Of a stretch of 64,000 nt of DNA, positions 51,343 through 63,500 are shown piece by piece. The DNA comes from Odontesthes bonariensis. Lineage: Eukaryota; Chordata; Actinopteri; Atheriniformes; Atherinopsidae. The first letter of the stretch is position 1; every line of letters starts with the position of its first letter. Under the pieces are notes generated by a model, which did not search any database, was not told where the DNA came from, and saw only the letters and a list, made by a program, of their open reading frames with translations. A program made the position numbers and the translations under genes. The stretch covers positions 23,334,227 through 23,398,226 of the forward strand of contig NC_134515.1 in the NCBI RefSeq assembly GCF_027942865.1, given 5' to 3'.

Positions 51343-52522
51343 TTAAAGGGATAATCCGGAGTAAAATGCACTTTAGGTCAATTTACGGGATGTTGGGAGT
51401 ACATACGTTGAGTTGACATCAAAATCATTTAATTCTGATGTGTTTTGAGAATTTTGATTTGACCGTTTTCAGCCAAAAGTCGTTAGCCTGGAGGAGAGTG
51501 GGGCATATGGTATCGCCGCTACAAAACGCTATTTTTACACCTCTTCTACAGCTCCAAACAACATAACACTTACGTGGTAGTGAGTAGAGGGTCCCTAAAT
51601 CCAAACAGAAGTGTCCCGAGGTCTTCATGTGGTCGGATAGAGAGTCCAGAATGAATTTAATCAAGCCAGTATCTTTCCGGAAATGCTTCTGCTGCAGCTG
51701 GCATCTTCAGCGTAAAGTCCGTATAGTAGAGAGCCGAGTGTGGAGTAACACGCTCTGGAAATTCACAATTTCGTTGCCGTTTTTTTTTACAAACATAGTC
51801 CAGTATTTCTTTCGAAAGCCAGGATAGGAACAAACACGCACCATAACTCCAAAAGTTTGCTCCGCTGTTTGTTCAACAATCTGCTCACACACCTCTCCTT
51901 CTTCTGTGATGGTCACTCCAGTCACGCAAAAGACGTCTTCCGTAAACAGGAGGCTAGGTCACGCGAGACGTAAGGTCACGTGACATTTTATAAAATTCCA
52001 ACCTGTTAGTAAGCTAGGCTTTGCTGTTGCATACAACTTCATTTCACTTTCGAAAGAAATACTGTACTATGTTTGTAAAAAAAAATGGCAACGAAATTGT
52101 GAATTTCCAGAGCGTGTTACTCCACACTCGGCTCTCTACTATACGGACTTTACGCTGAAGATGCCAGCTGCAGCAGCAACATTTCCGGAAAGATACTGGC
52201 TTGATTAAATTCATTCTGGACTCTCTATCCGATCACATGAAGACCTCGGGACACTTCTGTTTGGATTTAGGGACCCTCTACTCACTACCACGTAAGTGTT
52301 ATGTTGTTTGGAGCTGTAGAAGAGGTGTAAAAATAGCGTTTTGTAGCGGCGATACCATATGCCCCACTCTCCTCCAGGCTAACGACTTTTGGCTGAAAAC
52401 GGTCAAATCAAAATTCTCAAAACACATCAGAATTAAATGATTTTGATGTCAACTCAACGTATGTACTCCCAACATCCCGTAAATTGACCTAAAGTGCATT
52501 TTACTCCGGATTATCCCTTTAA
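51343..52522. mobile_element. Foldback element with 476-bp inverted arms
   Basis: Left arm 51343-51818 and right arm 52047-52522 are the same length and near-identical as reverse complements, with only a few substitutions. A 228-bp unique loop lies between them. Both outer ends read TTAA followed by AGGGATAATCCGG. The element encodes no transposase. It looks like a non-autonomous DNA transposon or foldback. TTAA at the ends would suit a TTAA-targeting family but could also be part of the repeat. It lies between asb14 and TASOR. Confidence 0.9.
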
Positions 52523-52834
52523 CATGTACGGAGGAGCCACTGTCTCTTTGTCATCACCATGTGGTAGAATGGAGTATTACATGATGACAAGAGTGGAGTT
52601 TACTTACCAAATCAATGTGTTAGGCAATACGCCCTAAACCGCTGTTATAAAATGCAAACCGATGCATAGAAGTATTTGTATGCAAAAATAAATATTACTT
52701 GAATTGGGAATAGTGTCATTAGTGTCATGACAATATTTTAAATATTCGGCTGCAACCTATATGTTATTCTTAAAAGGCATGGTTAAATGTGAGAAATATT
52801 TAAACTTTTCACAAATCTCTCAAGTCCCATCACC

Positions 52835-53130
52835 TATGGAAGTTTTTCTATGCCATCAGAGTTTGAATATGAATTTCTAATATTGAATTTTTACAGCATC
52901 AAAATCAGACTTTGAATTTAAAAAACCAACAGTGGGAAAAAAAAATATTTCAACTTCAAAAAATACAGTGGAAAAAGAACCAGACTCAACATCTTCCACT
53001 GATTTTTTTTTTTAGAAATTGATTTTTTTTTCCACTGTTGGTTTTTTAAATTCAAAGTCTGATTTTGATTCTGTAAAAATTCAATATTACAAATTCATAT
53101 TCAAACTGATGGCACAGAAAAACTTCCATA
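52835..53130. mobile_element. Second palindromic MITE-like element
   Basis: Inverted arms of roughly 110 bp (about 52835-52945 and 53022-53130). They start at TATGGAAGTTTTTCT and its complement, share AATCAGACTTTGAATTTAAA and CCAACAGTGG, and enclose an AT-rich centre. There is no coding capacity. It lies immediately upstream of the TASOR promoter. Confidence 0.8.
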
Positions 53131-53159
53131 TTCACCACTTCAGTTCTTGCATTACCACC

Positions 53160-53358
53160 ATCACCCACTGGGTGGCGCGTATTCTCTCGTATGTAAACAG
53201 TGACGGTAGCGTTTTGCAGTGGTGGAGAAGAACGTGTACGTCATTTTCACAATGGCGGAGGCTGGGTGAGGAGGAGTGTGTGTGTGTGTGTGTGTGTGTA
53301 AAGCGGCGTCGGAATCGTCAGAGCTACATTACCCTTAATACGCGCACTGTGCCCGAAA
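53160..53358 (+). promoter_or_regulatory. TASOR promoter/5' UTR, CpG-rich
   Basis: CpG density rises sharply from about 53160 and stays high through exon 1. A YY1-type motif AATGGCGG is at 53251-53258 and a CRE half-site ACGTCA at 53238-53243. The ATG of the YY1 motif opens a five-codon upstream ORF (53252-53269, MAEAG, stop) if it is transcribed. A (GT)12 run lies at 53276-53299. The transcription start is not known. Confidence 0.5.
53276..53299. repeat. (GT)n microsatellite in TASOR 5' region
   Basis: About twelve GT units, 60 bp upstream of the TASOR ATG and probably within the 5' UTR. Confidence 0.85.
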
Positions 53359-54914
53359 ATGGCTCTGAACCCCAACGCGGTGGGAAAGACGGACTCAGAA
53401 TGTACCGAGACGGGGGATCCGCACCCGGAGGGTGGCGAACCCCAGAAGAATTCAGCCGCCACCTCGGCCACAGTCAACCAAAATGGCGATCAGCCTGGAT
53501 GTGGAGACGGTGTAATGCCCGAACAAGAAGCCCCTGAACGGCGGAGGAGCATGCAGGCGGACGCCCGGAGCTGTAGCAGCTCTCCCTCGCCTGCCCAGAG
53601 ACCGAGCGAAGAGCTACCACGGAGAAATTTCCAAATCCCGAGGAAGACAAGAGAACGGAAAGGTGGTGCCATATCGCTGCTATTTTGAACAGAGGCTGTC
53701 CTGTCTTTCATAATTCTGCTGCATGTTGCTAGCCTGTTAGCTAGCTGGTTGGTTCTGCTGGTGACGAGTTTATCAAGAAATGTTCACCGAGATCCCGGGT
53801 TCTGGTTAAATTACTGTCGTGCTGTGTAAGCACTCGGGTACTCTTGGTTGGTGTAGCGTCGTTTGCAGACATAACGCTGGCTTTGGTGGGTAGGCTCAGG
53901 TTACCAGATTACCAGCGGCCAGCAGCGTTGCAGAAGGCTCCTGAAAGCGGCACTTTTGAGGACTGTCCATCTGAAAGCACACCTTGTTTGGGTTCCACAT
54001 GTTTTCACGGCACCGTAGTCTGACTGAATAGTCCTGAGCGTGCTGCAGCCATCACCTGACAACATGTGGGTGTCTCTTTGACCTCAGTGAAGGGCATGGT
54101 TTAATCCACCCCACCCGTCCATTCAAACTGTTCTCACAGCCGGCATGCCCGCCCCAGTCCCCCAACTTTCTGTCACTTCTATTTCAGAGCGCCCCTTAGA
54201 CTGTACACTTCACTCCAGCTTCACTCATCTCAGGGATCACACGATGCAGGGTCCTGCACCCGCCCCTCTCTCAGAAATGAGGTCCACCTGAAAGTGTTAC
54301 AGTTGCATCTACACGGGGAAAGCTCAGATAAAGTAGCCTGGTTTTCAAATTTAGTCTCTGACAAGCAGCCCATGTGCAATTATCATCTTCTCTCATTTGC
54401 TGTGAGGCTGACTTGGCTTTGTGATGCTCTTGTTGGCCTGCTTTCACCCTGTTGCCTCACAAAAGAGAGGGATGCGACCTGTCGACCCACAGCTAGACAG
54501 ATGAAGCTCCACCCGGGTGGTGGTTTCACTCATTTGCATGTGTTTGGATGAACTAATGTGGAAATAAAGTCAGGTAAGAAGCTTGGTCACCTGTGCAGCA
54601 GGTTGTTGATGCAAGCGAATAGTCCTCTTAACTAATTCTTCACCCTCACACACTTTGGTAAACGTTTTGTCAGTCGCAGTCAGGGAATACGTCTGATGAA
54701 CTGTTGTAAACCTCAGAGAGAGGGGGAAAAAAAGAGTATTCTTGTCTGCATGCCATCAGTTCACCTCACTTTCTTTTGTACGTCATGTGTTTGGTTTTAA
54801 CGAAGAATCGTGCACTTTAGAGTTGACTTCAGTGCCACGTTGGCTTTTACGTGATGTTAGAAGTTTGACGCTCCCGCAGGTTAACATAAAAAGCTGCCGT
54901 CGATTCCTAATGCC

Positions 54915-54953
<39 letters not shown>

Positions 54954-57504
54954 CAGGCTTGTACCAGTTTCTGCCCCCTGACAGTCGGGAGTTTGAGGAC
55001 CTCGTAAAGATCATCTCCTCGTTTTACTTGGACGCGTCGTCACTGGGAACCTTCTCCTACTGCAAGGCCAGGCTTATTCACAACGAGCTGCTAGAGAAAG
55101 AGGTTGGTCGCCGCTCTTGTGTTTGAAATGATGCAAAAATCATTCACGATTCCGACCGTTAGCTGCAGTCTCCTCAGTCGAGATCTTAAGACGCACGATG
55201 GTTTTCAGCTTGCCGCTCTCCCCAAGTTGCACATTCTGGGTTGCTTCACGTTCAGACTGCTGTGTCTTATTTCCTGTCTGCTGCCCCTTTGTGCCAGTTC
55301 ATCGAGAAGCGGAGAGAGATGAAACAGGAGGGACGGACCGAACAAGAGCTCACCGAGTCGTACTGCTTCCTTTTTCCAGACAAATCCAAGGTTGGCTGGC
55401 TTGCAAAGCCCCGCTTGCACGTGAAAGTTTATTTGAAAAGAGAAAGGTTGGATAGCGTGAATGGTTCCTTAATTTTGAACTTTGTTTGTCTGGATCTAGC
55501 TCCAGTGGATCTGCGAGAAGGGTCTGACTGTTGGACACTGCAGGATTACTACACTGGGGAATCCATCAATGGGTGAGCTGGTTTCTTCTATGTTGTCGTT
55601 TATGGGAAGCTGTGTTTGAGTTGTCTCAATAACTGGATATGTGGGGATTTTCTTGGCTTCATATATTGAAATGAAGAAAAGTAACTGTGAAAGAATGTAT
55701 TAGTTACGAGCTTGTTCAAAGCTGAGAAGCCACTTGCAGAGAATTTCCATAATCTTTGTTGATTTTCATTGCAGGTGTTTACCTCTCCAAATACTCCGAT
55801 TTGTTACAAATCAATCCCTTTGAAGTGGGCTCATTTGGAGACATGATCATTTTTAAAGTTATGAGGGTATGGCCATTATTGTTTTGTTGTTTGTTTGTTT
55901 GTTTGTTTTTTCCCCACGTTGTGTTGTTGACACCTTTTTTCGCAGCTTCTGGTGGACCTCATGGCATCTGATGTTTTCTTCCACAGGGGCGAATAAAGCA
56001 CATCCACGAGAACATGCCAAAAAACACTATTGAACCTTCACCCAAGTTTGACTGTCACCTGTCCAAAAGTGCCAACAGGGTCACATCGTTGCTGTCTTAC
56101 AGAGCTTTTGAGCTCACGCAGGTAAACGCTGGCTCCTTTTTTTTTTTTTTGGTGTGTATGTGTGTGCGTGCTCATGTTTCATGGTTTGTTGGGTGCCTTT
56201 CTCTGAAGTATCTCCGTGTCTCGGCAGCAATATTTTTTCGAGTTTGCGTTTGATGAGATCAAGGCGCGGCCCAGGCACGTGTGCCCCTACGCCGTGGTTT
56301 CCTTTCAGTACAAAGGCAAGGAGGCTGCGGCAACTCCCATGACTGCACACAGGTATGTTGTCCTGCAGGAGATGCTGAGGCACACGGAGGGTAATCACTG
56401 TGTCCTTTGCATAAACTGACAGGTTTTTTTTTTCTTTTGTTTCTTTGTTGCACAGGTTTAACACTATGTCCCCTGAAGGAAGTAGAGGTAAACTTTTTTT
56501 TTTATCCTATATTTGCCACGTTGGCCTACTGCCACGTTAACCAGTATCACAGTGTAACTGTCCGTAATGTAACTTTGACGGCTATACTGCTATTTAGTTG
56601 GTGAAGAGTTTATTGTTAATGCTCCGCCTCCACATTACGTTCAGCAGCCAATGCCAAAAGAAAACCCCATTGTGAGATGTTTAAGTTCTGCTTTCTCTTC
56701 GTTTCATGTTTCCTTTGAACGCTGTCGCAGGGAAGAGCTGCTACACCGTGTGGAGTGGTCCACTGGTGAACAAGGAAAAGGAGTTATTCCCGATCTGTTT
56801 ACGATCCTTTTCGCGCCCCTACCTTCCTTTCAAACTGTGAGTGAAACCTCGAGTCTGTCGCAGTCCTGCTCCCATCTACAAAACTCCCACCGTGCTACAA
56901 GCATTTCCTCTGTTTAAGATTAAAGACCCTTTGGCCTCAAAAGATTTTTATACGCTGAACTTTAAACACGGCACACGTCTTGTAGATGAGGGGGTTAAAT
57001 TGGAGTTTGCTTGTGCAATCAAGAGTTATCACGTGGGATTTGTTATGAATTGCTGCCTGTTTAACCTCTTCTGCAGGCCCGAGAAGTTGGAGATGAACCG
57101 GGGCATGCAGCTGGAGCAGGCGAAGAGAAAGATCCCCTCCTTGCTCTTTTCCTGGGACACCTACAGTGTATCGCGGGAAGGTCAGTCTCTTAGTGGGTCT
57201 CTTGATGAAATTGGAAACAAACCCTGGGCATGTGGGCAGCATGATGCACAGTTGCAGCTATCTTGAAATGTATCATTGAATGTAGGTAATATAAATAACT
57301 CCGCAGGTTATTTCAACCTACGTTTTTTTTTTTTTTTCCTTTCCTTTTTGTCTGCAGTGATGAAGTGTGGGATGTCCTGCAGCCTGTTTGAAGTGGCGGA
57401 TGGAAAAGGCAAAGCAACCAGCGGCAGCCTGGCAGCGCTGGTCAGCAAGCTGGAGCGGGACCGGATGGTGAGTCGCATACCTGTGATGCTCAAAGTTCCC
57501 AGAG

Positions 57505-57540
<36 letters not shown>

Positions 57541-60500
57541 CGAAGCGCACGAAATTGATAAATTCTGTGAAACCTTCTGGGTGTGTGTGTGTGATTAAAA
57601 GCTCATGGGGGAGGGAACAAAAGCAACTGCTGATAAACAGCATTACTGTAAATGAATGTTCCACAAACTGGTTATTTCACAACAACTAATGTGGTGAAAA
57701 CTTTCCTGTTGCGCTAATATTTGATACTTTCAGAAATTGAGTAAAATGCAATAAAAGTGCATTTTCACACATGAATAAGTGAAAAGGTGCCCAGCATCAG
57801 GCTGGTACTGCTCTCATTATGTGACGTGAAAACAGTCCCCGGTGCTTCTGATGCAGCGTTTGCTTTCCCCGTTCAGGTGCTGGTGAAGTCCTTGTTCGAC
57901 AGGGGCTTCCTCTTCCTGTTGTCCTCAGCTCAGATGGGCGAGTCGAAAGGTGCCAGAAAGCTTTTCCTTTGACATCCCTCTCGTAATTTTCTGGTGTGTC
58001 AGTTGAACCACCTACTTGTTGCCTCTGGTGAGTGTTCCGCTTTTAAAACAAGGCTGCCGTTTTTCTTTTTTTCTTTTAGAGCGGCGGGGGCGGGTTGAGA
58101 AGAAGCTACAAGCATTATTCATCTTTCAAGAGTCCAGGATGGTTGTCAAGTATTGTAAGTAATATTCACTGTATCCATGTCCCGTTTCTGACTGAGCCAG
58201 AGTGCCAGCATCTGCATTAAAATTAAATCGTTTTGTTTGAGGACGGTTCATAGTTCTTATCTCCTCTCTGAAAGCTTCTCCTGTTTACAAAATCTAATTT
58301 CGAGGCTTTTTTTTTTTTTTTCTAAGTTACTCCAGTGTTAAATATTATTAAGATGCAAGCCTCTGCAGATTGGCACTGTGTGACTCTAACGTATGTCCTT
58401 CATCGTAGCATCGAGACTGTTTGAGGCAGAACCGCGGACGGTGGATCCCCAACCAGCTCTGCGGTCCTCCATGGAGTCTTTCATCCCTGCACTGCACTAT
58501 GCTCTGTTCAAGTTGCGTCCAAACCCAGGCAAGGACCTGAGCTCTGGGGTGGAGCGCCAGGCCGCCGAGTACCTGACTCGCATGGATTCAGGAATGGTGC
58601 GGCCATTTCTTCTGCCTGACTATAAACACAACGTGGACGAAAGGTCGAGCCCTCTCCCTGTGCCAAGACCTAAATTTAACATGGATGCAGTGCTGCGGTC
58701 TTACATCCACAGCCCCTCTAACTACGTATTACCTCTGAGCAAAACGAAGGATATCATTGAACGAATACGGAACCCTGTCCCTATACCCGCACCTACCCCT
58801 GCTCCGGCCCCAGTGGAATACAGCCCCGTTTCGGACTGGGGGGGCTCAGACAGGGGCTCGGACAGAGCAGACAGACCCGCAGAAAGGCTCTCTCAGGAGA
58901 GGACAGCCCAGGAGAAGCCGTCCCCTGACAGCAGCAAGCAAAGGCCTGGGTTGGCCCATTCCAACGGTGCCCAGTTGCAGCCCAAGTCCCTGGTTGAGCC
59001 CCAGCCTCATCCCCACAAGGTGCGTCTGTCCCAAAACGAGTACGATAAAGACAAGATGAAACAGCTCCTGAAGCTGATCCAGCTACATAAGAAAGCACTT
59101 GTGAAGGATCCTGGGAAGGATCGGGGAGAGGACGGAGCCTGGGACGCAAACAGTCTAAAAAGGAAATTTGAAGGAGATGAAAGAGGAGGCGTGAACAAAC
59201 ACCAGCGCACGGATCATTTGAGCAACGGGGAACCCAGCAGAGGTGAGTTGAGCAGCACCTACTCGTATATTTTAATAGAAATTTATTTCTATTTGCCAAG
59301 AATTTCTCCGCATTGCCTTCGGGGTTAAGTCCACCAGAGGGATGAATATTTTATTTTCCTTTCAACACAGTCTGATTAGCTCTCAGTAATTGAATAACTT
59401 GCAATCATTTTTAAACAGTTTAATTTTGAGATACTTGTGTTTTTGTTGCTAACACTGGTTGCTATTCATACTCTATTCATCAGTGCTACTTCCAGAGTTG
59501 TTAAGCCTGTTCCTGGAAAATGTGACATATTTGAAATGGCAGTTTATTTTCAAGAATACACACACTTCTGAACATTTCTGTCCCCAAAAAATGGGGAAAA
59601 AAAGAACATTACAGATTAGACATTACAGTACATAGATAAAGCAAATTTAGCGAATGCCTCCAATTTTCTGTGTCCTGTCAGTGGCCCCGGCAGACGACCT
59701 TGGAGATGAGGTTGGACAGAACGACAGTCTGACGGCAGTGATGGAAAGCATGGGCATGTATGACACTGACCTGAGGGCCTGCGGCAACACCAACGCCTCC
59801 GCAGTCAACGAGACCCAGCGCCTTCTCAAAATCCTCCTGGCCACGCTCAACAAAGCCGTGGCTCAGGGTTCTGCGCCGGCGAACCACGGGGAATCCTCAA
59901 CGGGTTCAGCGAGAGCGGACTCTGTCCCGCCCGACTCCGCAAACGAGCCAGCATCACAAACAAACTACACAGAGGTGAGACGCAAGCAGTTGGTTCGAGG
60001 GTTGTGTGAATATTTTGCCCTGAAAGCTTGGTTCCAGATCTAAAAGAACATCTCCTTGTGTTTTCTGCTCAGGAGGATATGGACTGCAGCCCCAGTAGTC
60101 CATTCAGCATTGGCTCCCCACCAGAGCAAGCGCCCCCCTCAGACATCCTACCCGGGGATATCCCCACCAATGAAGGTACCTCAGAGTGTTTAGTTTTCAC
60201 AGGCTTTTCCCTTGTAGGCATATTTGGACGAGGTTAACAAGGCATCACTGTGACAGATTTCCTGTCTGCTTTCCTCCAGACAAAGCGCAGCCTTTTCCTG
60301 AGCCAAAGGCTGAGCCGGAGGCCGTGCCAGCCACAGAAAGCCACCCAGAGCCGAGGACGCCTGCAGTCCTGGAAGTAAAAAAGGCAACTGCGCCCACTGT
60401 AACGGTCGTAGAAGAGGTTCCCTTCAGGCCCTCCATCAGCCTGGATACCATCATAAACCAGGAACTGCACAGCCTCACCTCTGACATTAAGAACATCATG

Positions 60501-63500
60501 CAGACTCGGCACATCTGCTACGCCTCGCAGCTGCCCCCGCGGTTACCCTTACGCAACTGCTGGCAGCCCAACAGCTGCTTCTCAGACTTTGTTGGACCCT
60601 ACGTCTCCCCCGTCTCCATGCAGGGGTATGTCGAAGCACTGTGTGAGAAGATGGACAAGCTGATCCCAGCTCCACCTGCTCCCTCCGAGGTCACCTCCCC
60701 ACCCCCCCCAGTGACAACATCTAATCTTACAAGCCCACCCCCTGCGCCCGTCCACGCTTCCAAAACTAAAGCAGAGCCCTCGCTTTCAAAGGGCACCGCT
60801 TTTTCTCAAAGCGGTAAAACGGGCAGCAACAAAGAGACACCACCCGCTAAGACTAAAACGGAAGCTTCATCAGCGGAGTTGGGGGGAGACGTTTATTCTC
60901 CCTCTCACGTCACACCAGACTCTCCAGAGCGCAACTCTCAAAACCCCGGCTCTGCTCCTGGCAGCGGGTCCACCCTGCTGGCAGGCAGCCTCATAGGTCA
61001 GCTGAAACCCGAGGTTTTCAGCAGCTTGGTGGAGATTTTTAAAGATGTCACCAAGAACACCGTTAAATTCTACATCTACTCTGGGGACGAGGGGGAGGAG
61101 AGCACCGTCTGCAAGGAGATCAAGGTACAGTACCAGGTGCCAGTGTGGCCCTATTGATTGACTGTTTGCCTTCTATTATCACAGTTGCAGTTGATAATTG
61201 TTTTGTTTTTGAAATGCCAAAAAAAGCTAACAAAGGTGATGTTCAAATTGATTGTGTTATTTAGTAGAAAGTCAAAGTCAATCAAATAATAAAGTCTTAG
61301 TCTTTAAACCGGAACCGCTCTAGATAAACTAGAAGAAAAAATTGCCTTGGGAGCTGCGTGAAACTGTTGGTAGTTTAGTGATTGGCTCATTGTTTTGGCT
61401 TCTTTGCTGTTAAGATTTGCTTCATTTCACTGGTTGGGTTAAACAAGCCAGGAGAAATTGTTAGTTTCTCTTAATCCCAGTTTTTCTAGGAATAGATATG
61501 CCAATTTATCTGGACTGCAATTGTAAGAGTAACTGAATATAAGCACCCGTAGTCCTAATGTTGTCATTACAGCGTGTTTACACTAATTTTGTCCTGTTTT
61601 TTTTTGTTCTTTTCTTTAAATGAAGTTTAGATGAGGAAAAATGCACATCATTAGTGAGACTGTGCAGAGCAGTAGCCCCCCCCCCCATGGTTCCGGACTC
61701 GGTGCTTAGCTTTCTTGTATGTGTAAGAGAGGGGGAAACATTCCTCTCTCCATCTCTAACAATTGTGTCTTTCCCTTCTGTCACAAAGGAGTACTTGAAA
61801 AGTCTCGGCAACAGTGAGTGCAGCCCGCAGACATTTCTAGAAAACAGCAGCAGTTTGGATAAGCTCCTCATCATCATCAGGAATGAGGACATCGCTGCAC
61901 ATGTGCACAAGGTACAGTCGCCCCGTTTCTCTCCTCTCCAGTCTATAGCTCAGGCAGTCATTGAACACAAATGCCTTTTTTTTCAGGTTATTTCCATATT
62001 TTGTCCAGTTCTCTATAGTGAAGCCGTTTTGGCCACTAAAGGCGAACGAGCAGTGACGAGAAAAAGAAATCGGTATATGCTTTGATAATCCTTCATAACG
62101 GCACCAGTACTTTAAGGCGCACTCGCCCACAATTTTTCAAGACTCTTGGCAGGTCTGTTGTTCAAGCATCTTTAGGGGCTTTTTTTCTTTGATTTAGCCT
62201 CTCGGTTAGCTCTGCGGCTGAGTATAATTGTTTCCTGAATCGATGATGTTTGGATCAGACCTCTGTGGGGGCCATAGTATTGGTAATAGGAGTCATGTTC
62301 GAGCTACTGCTACAGAATGCTCTTTATAGCTCTTTTAGAATATATTGTTCACGTTAATGGCTTCATCAGTCTGATAAAGTGATGGGATGCAGTCATTCAC
62401 ACACTGTCCACTTTTCTGTTAATGTGTGTATACATGGAATTAATCATATGCTTTCCTGATAGGTTGGGATAAGAGTCTTTAAATCTTGGGTGACGAAAAC
62501 GTTTGCACAAATAAAGAACATTAGACGAATAGATGTGACAGTTATGTTCTGCTCGTGACTAAAGTTTAAATATGAAAGTATGAATGCCCTCTTGTTGCCG
62601 TGCAGATTCCGGCTCTGGTGTCTCTGAAGAAACTGCCCTCTGTAAGCTTTGCCGGTGTGGACACTCTGGACGACGTCAAGAACCACACGTACAACGAGCT
62701 GTTTGTGTCAGGAGGCTTCATGGTGTCCGATGAGTTCGTCCTCAACCCAGACCTCATCACACAGGGTGAGTTTTCCTTTTCTCTGCAGGATCGCCCGAGG
62801 CGTCTTTGATTAATGTTCCGAAAGTTACAACTGTGCGGACATTAATTCAGCTCCAGAGTTACAGTTTAGCCCTGTCGTCAGCCCCAAAATCATATTCGTG
62901 CAAATTAACAAAGCTTAAGAAAAATAATAATAAATGGATCAAGCCTTCTTCTGTCATAACAAAGGAAGAGCATAATTAGTATGGGATATAATGTTGCTGT
63001 CCTCCCCAGTCTGCAACAGAAATACGAGTTGGTTAAACACATTTTATGAAAAATGTCTCTCGGGTCTCATGATGTTCCACAGAGCTGTGGTCCTCCCACC
63101 ACATTAATACCCAACGTTGTAAACCTGGTGGAATGTGGGACAGATGACGTCTCAAACTACCAGCAATATTTTCCAGCATTTTAATTTGGATCACAAGAAC
63201 AGTGTGTGTCAGATCAAAGTACAGTTTAAACAGTCGTGGCGGCACATCGTGGATGTGAACTTGAGAAGAGGCCTCACTGTCGTGATCCTTAAACCGCGTC
63301 AGTTCAGCAGCTCAGTTTTGCCTGTTGATGGAACTTAAGTCACAAGGAAATTTTCTTGTCACAAGCTGAAAACAATTGCATTGTTTTCTGTTTGATTTGT
63401 TTGAAAAATGCATGAAATTTGTAAAACCATGTTTGGCTACAGTGGACCTGTAGCCAAACGTGTCCACTGCTTTCGTTATATCGTCGTCAACGAACCTTTG

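Noticed and set aside
51425-51664. A 79-codon ORF on the minus strand, and an identical one on the plus strand at 52201-52440
   Set aside because: They are the same sequence in the two arms of the foldback element. Identity comes from the inverted repeat, not from two related genes.
57308-57664. A 118-codon minus-strand ORF containing a polylysine run
   Set aside because: The lysines are the T32 homopolymer read backwards. The rest overlaps TASOR exon 11 antisense.
58793-59299. A 168-codon minus-strand ORF
   Set aside because: It is the antisense shadow of the GC-rich TASOR exon 14.
62205-62300. Possible C/D-box snoRNA in TASOR intron 18 (GATGATGT with nearby CTGA-like sequence)
   Set aside because: Box order and terminal stem do not fit a C/D snoRNA.
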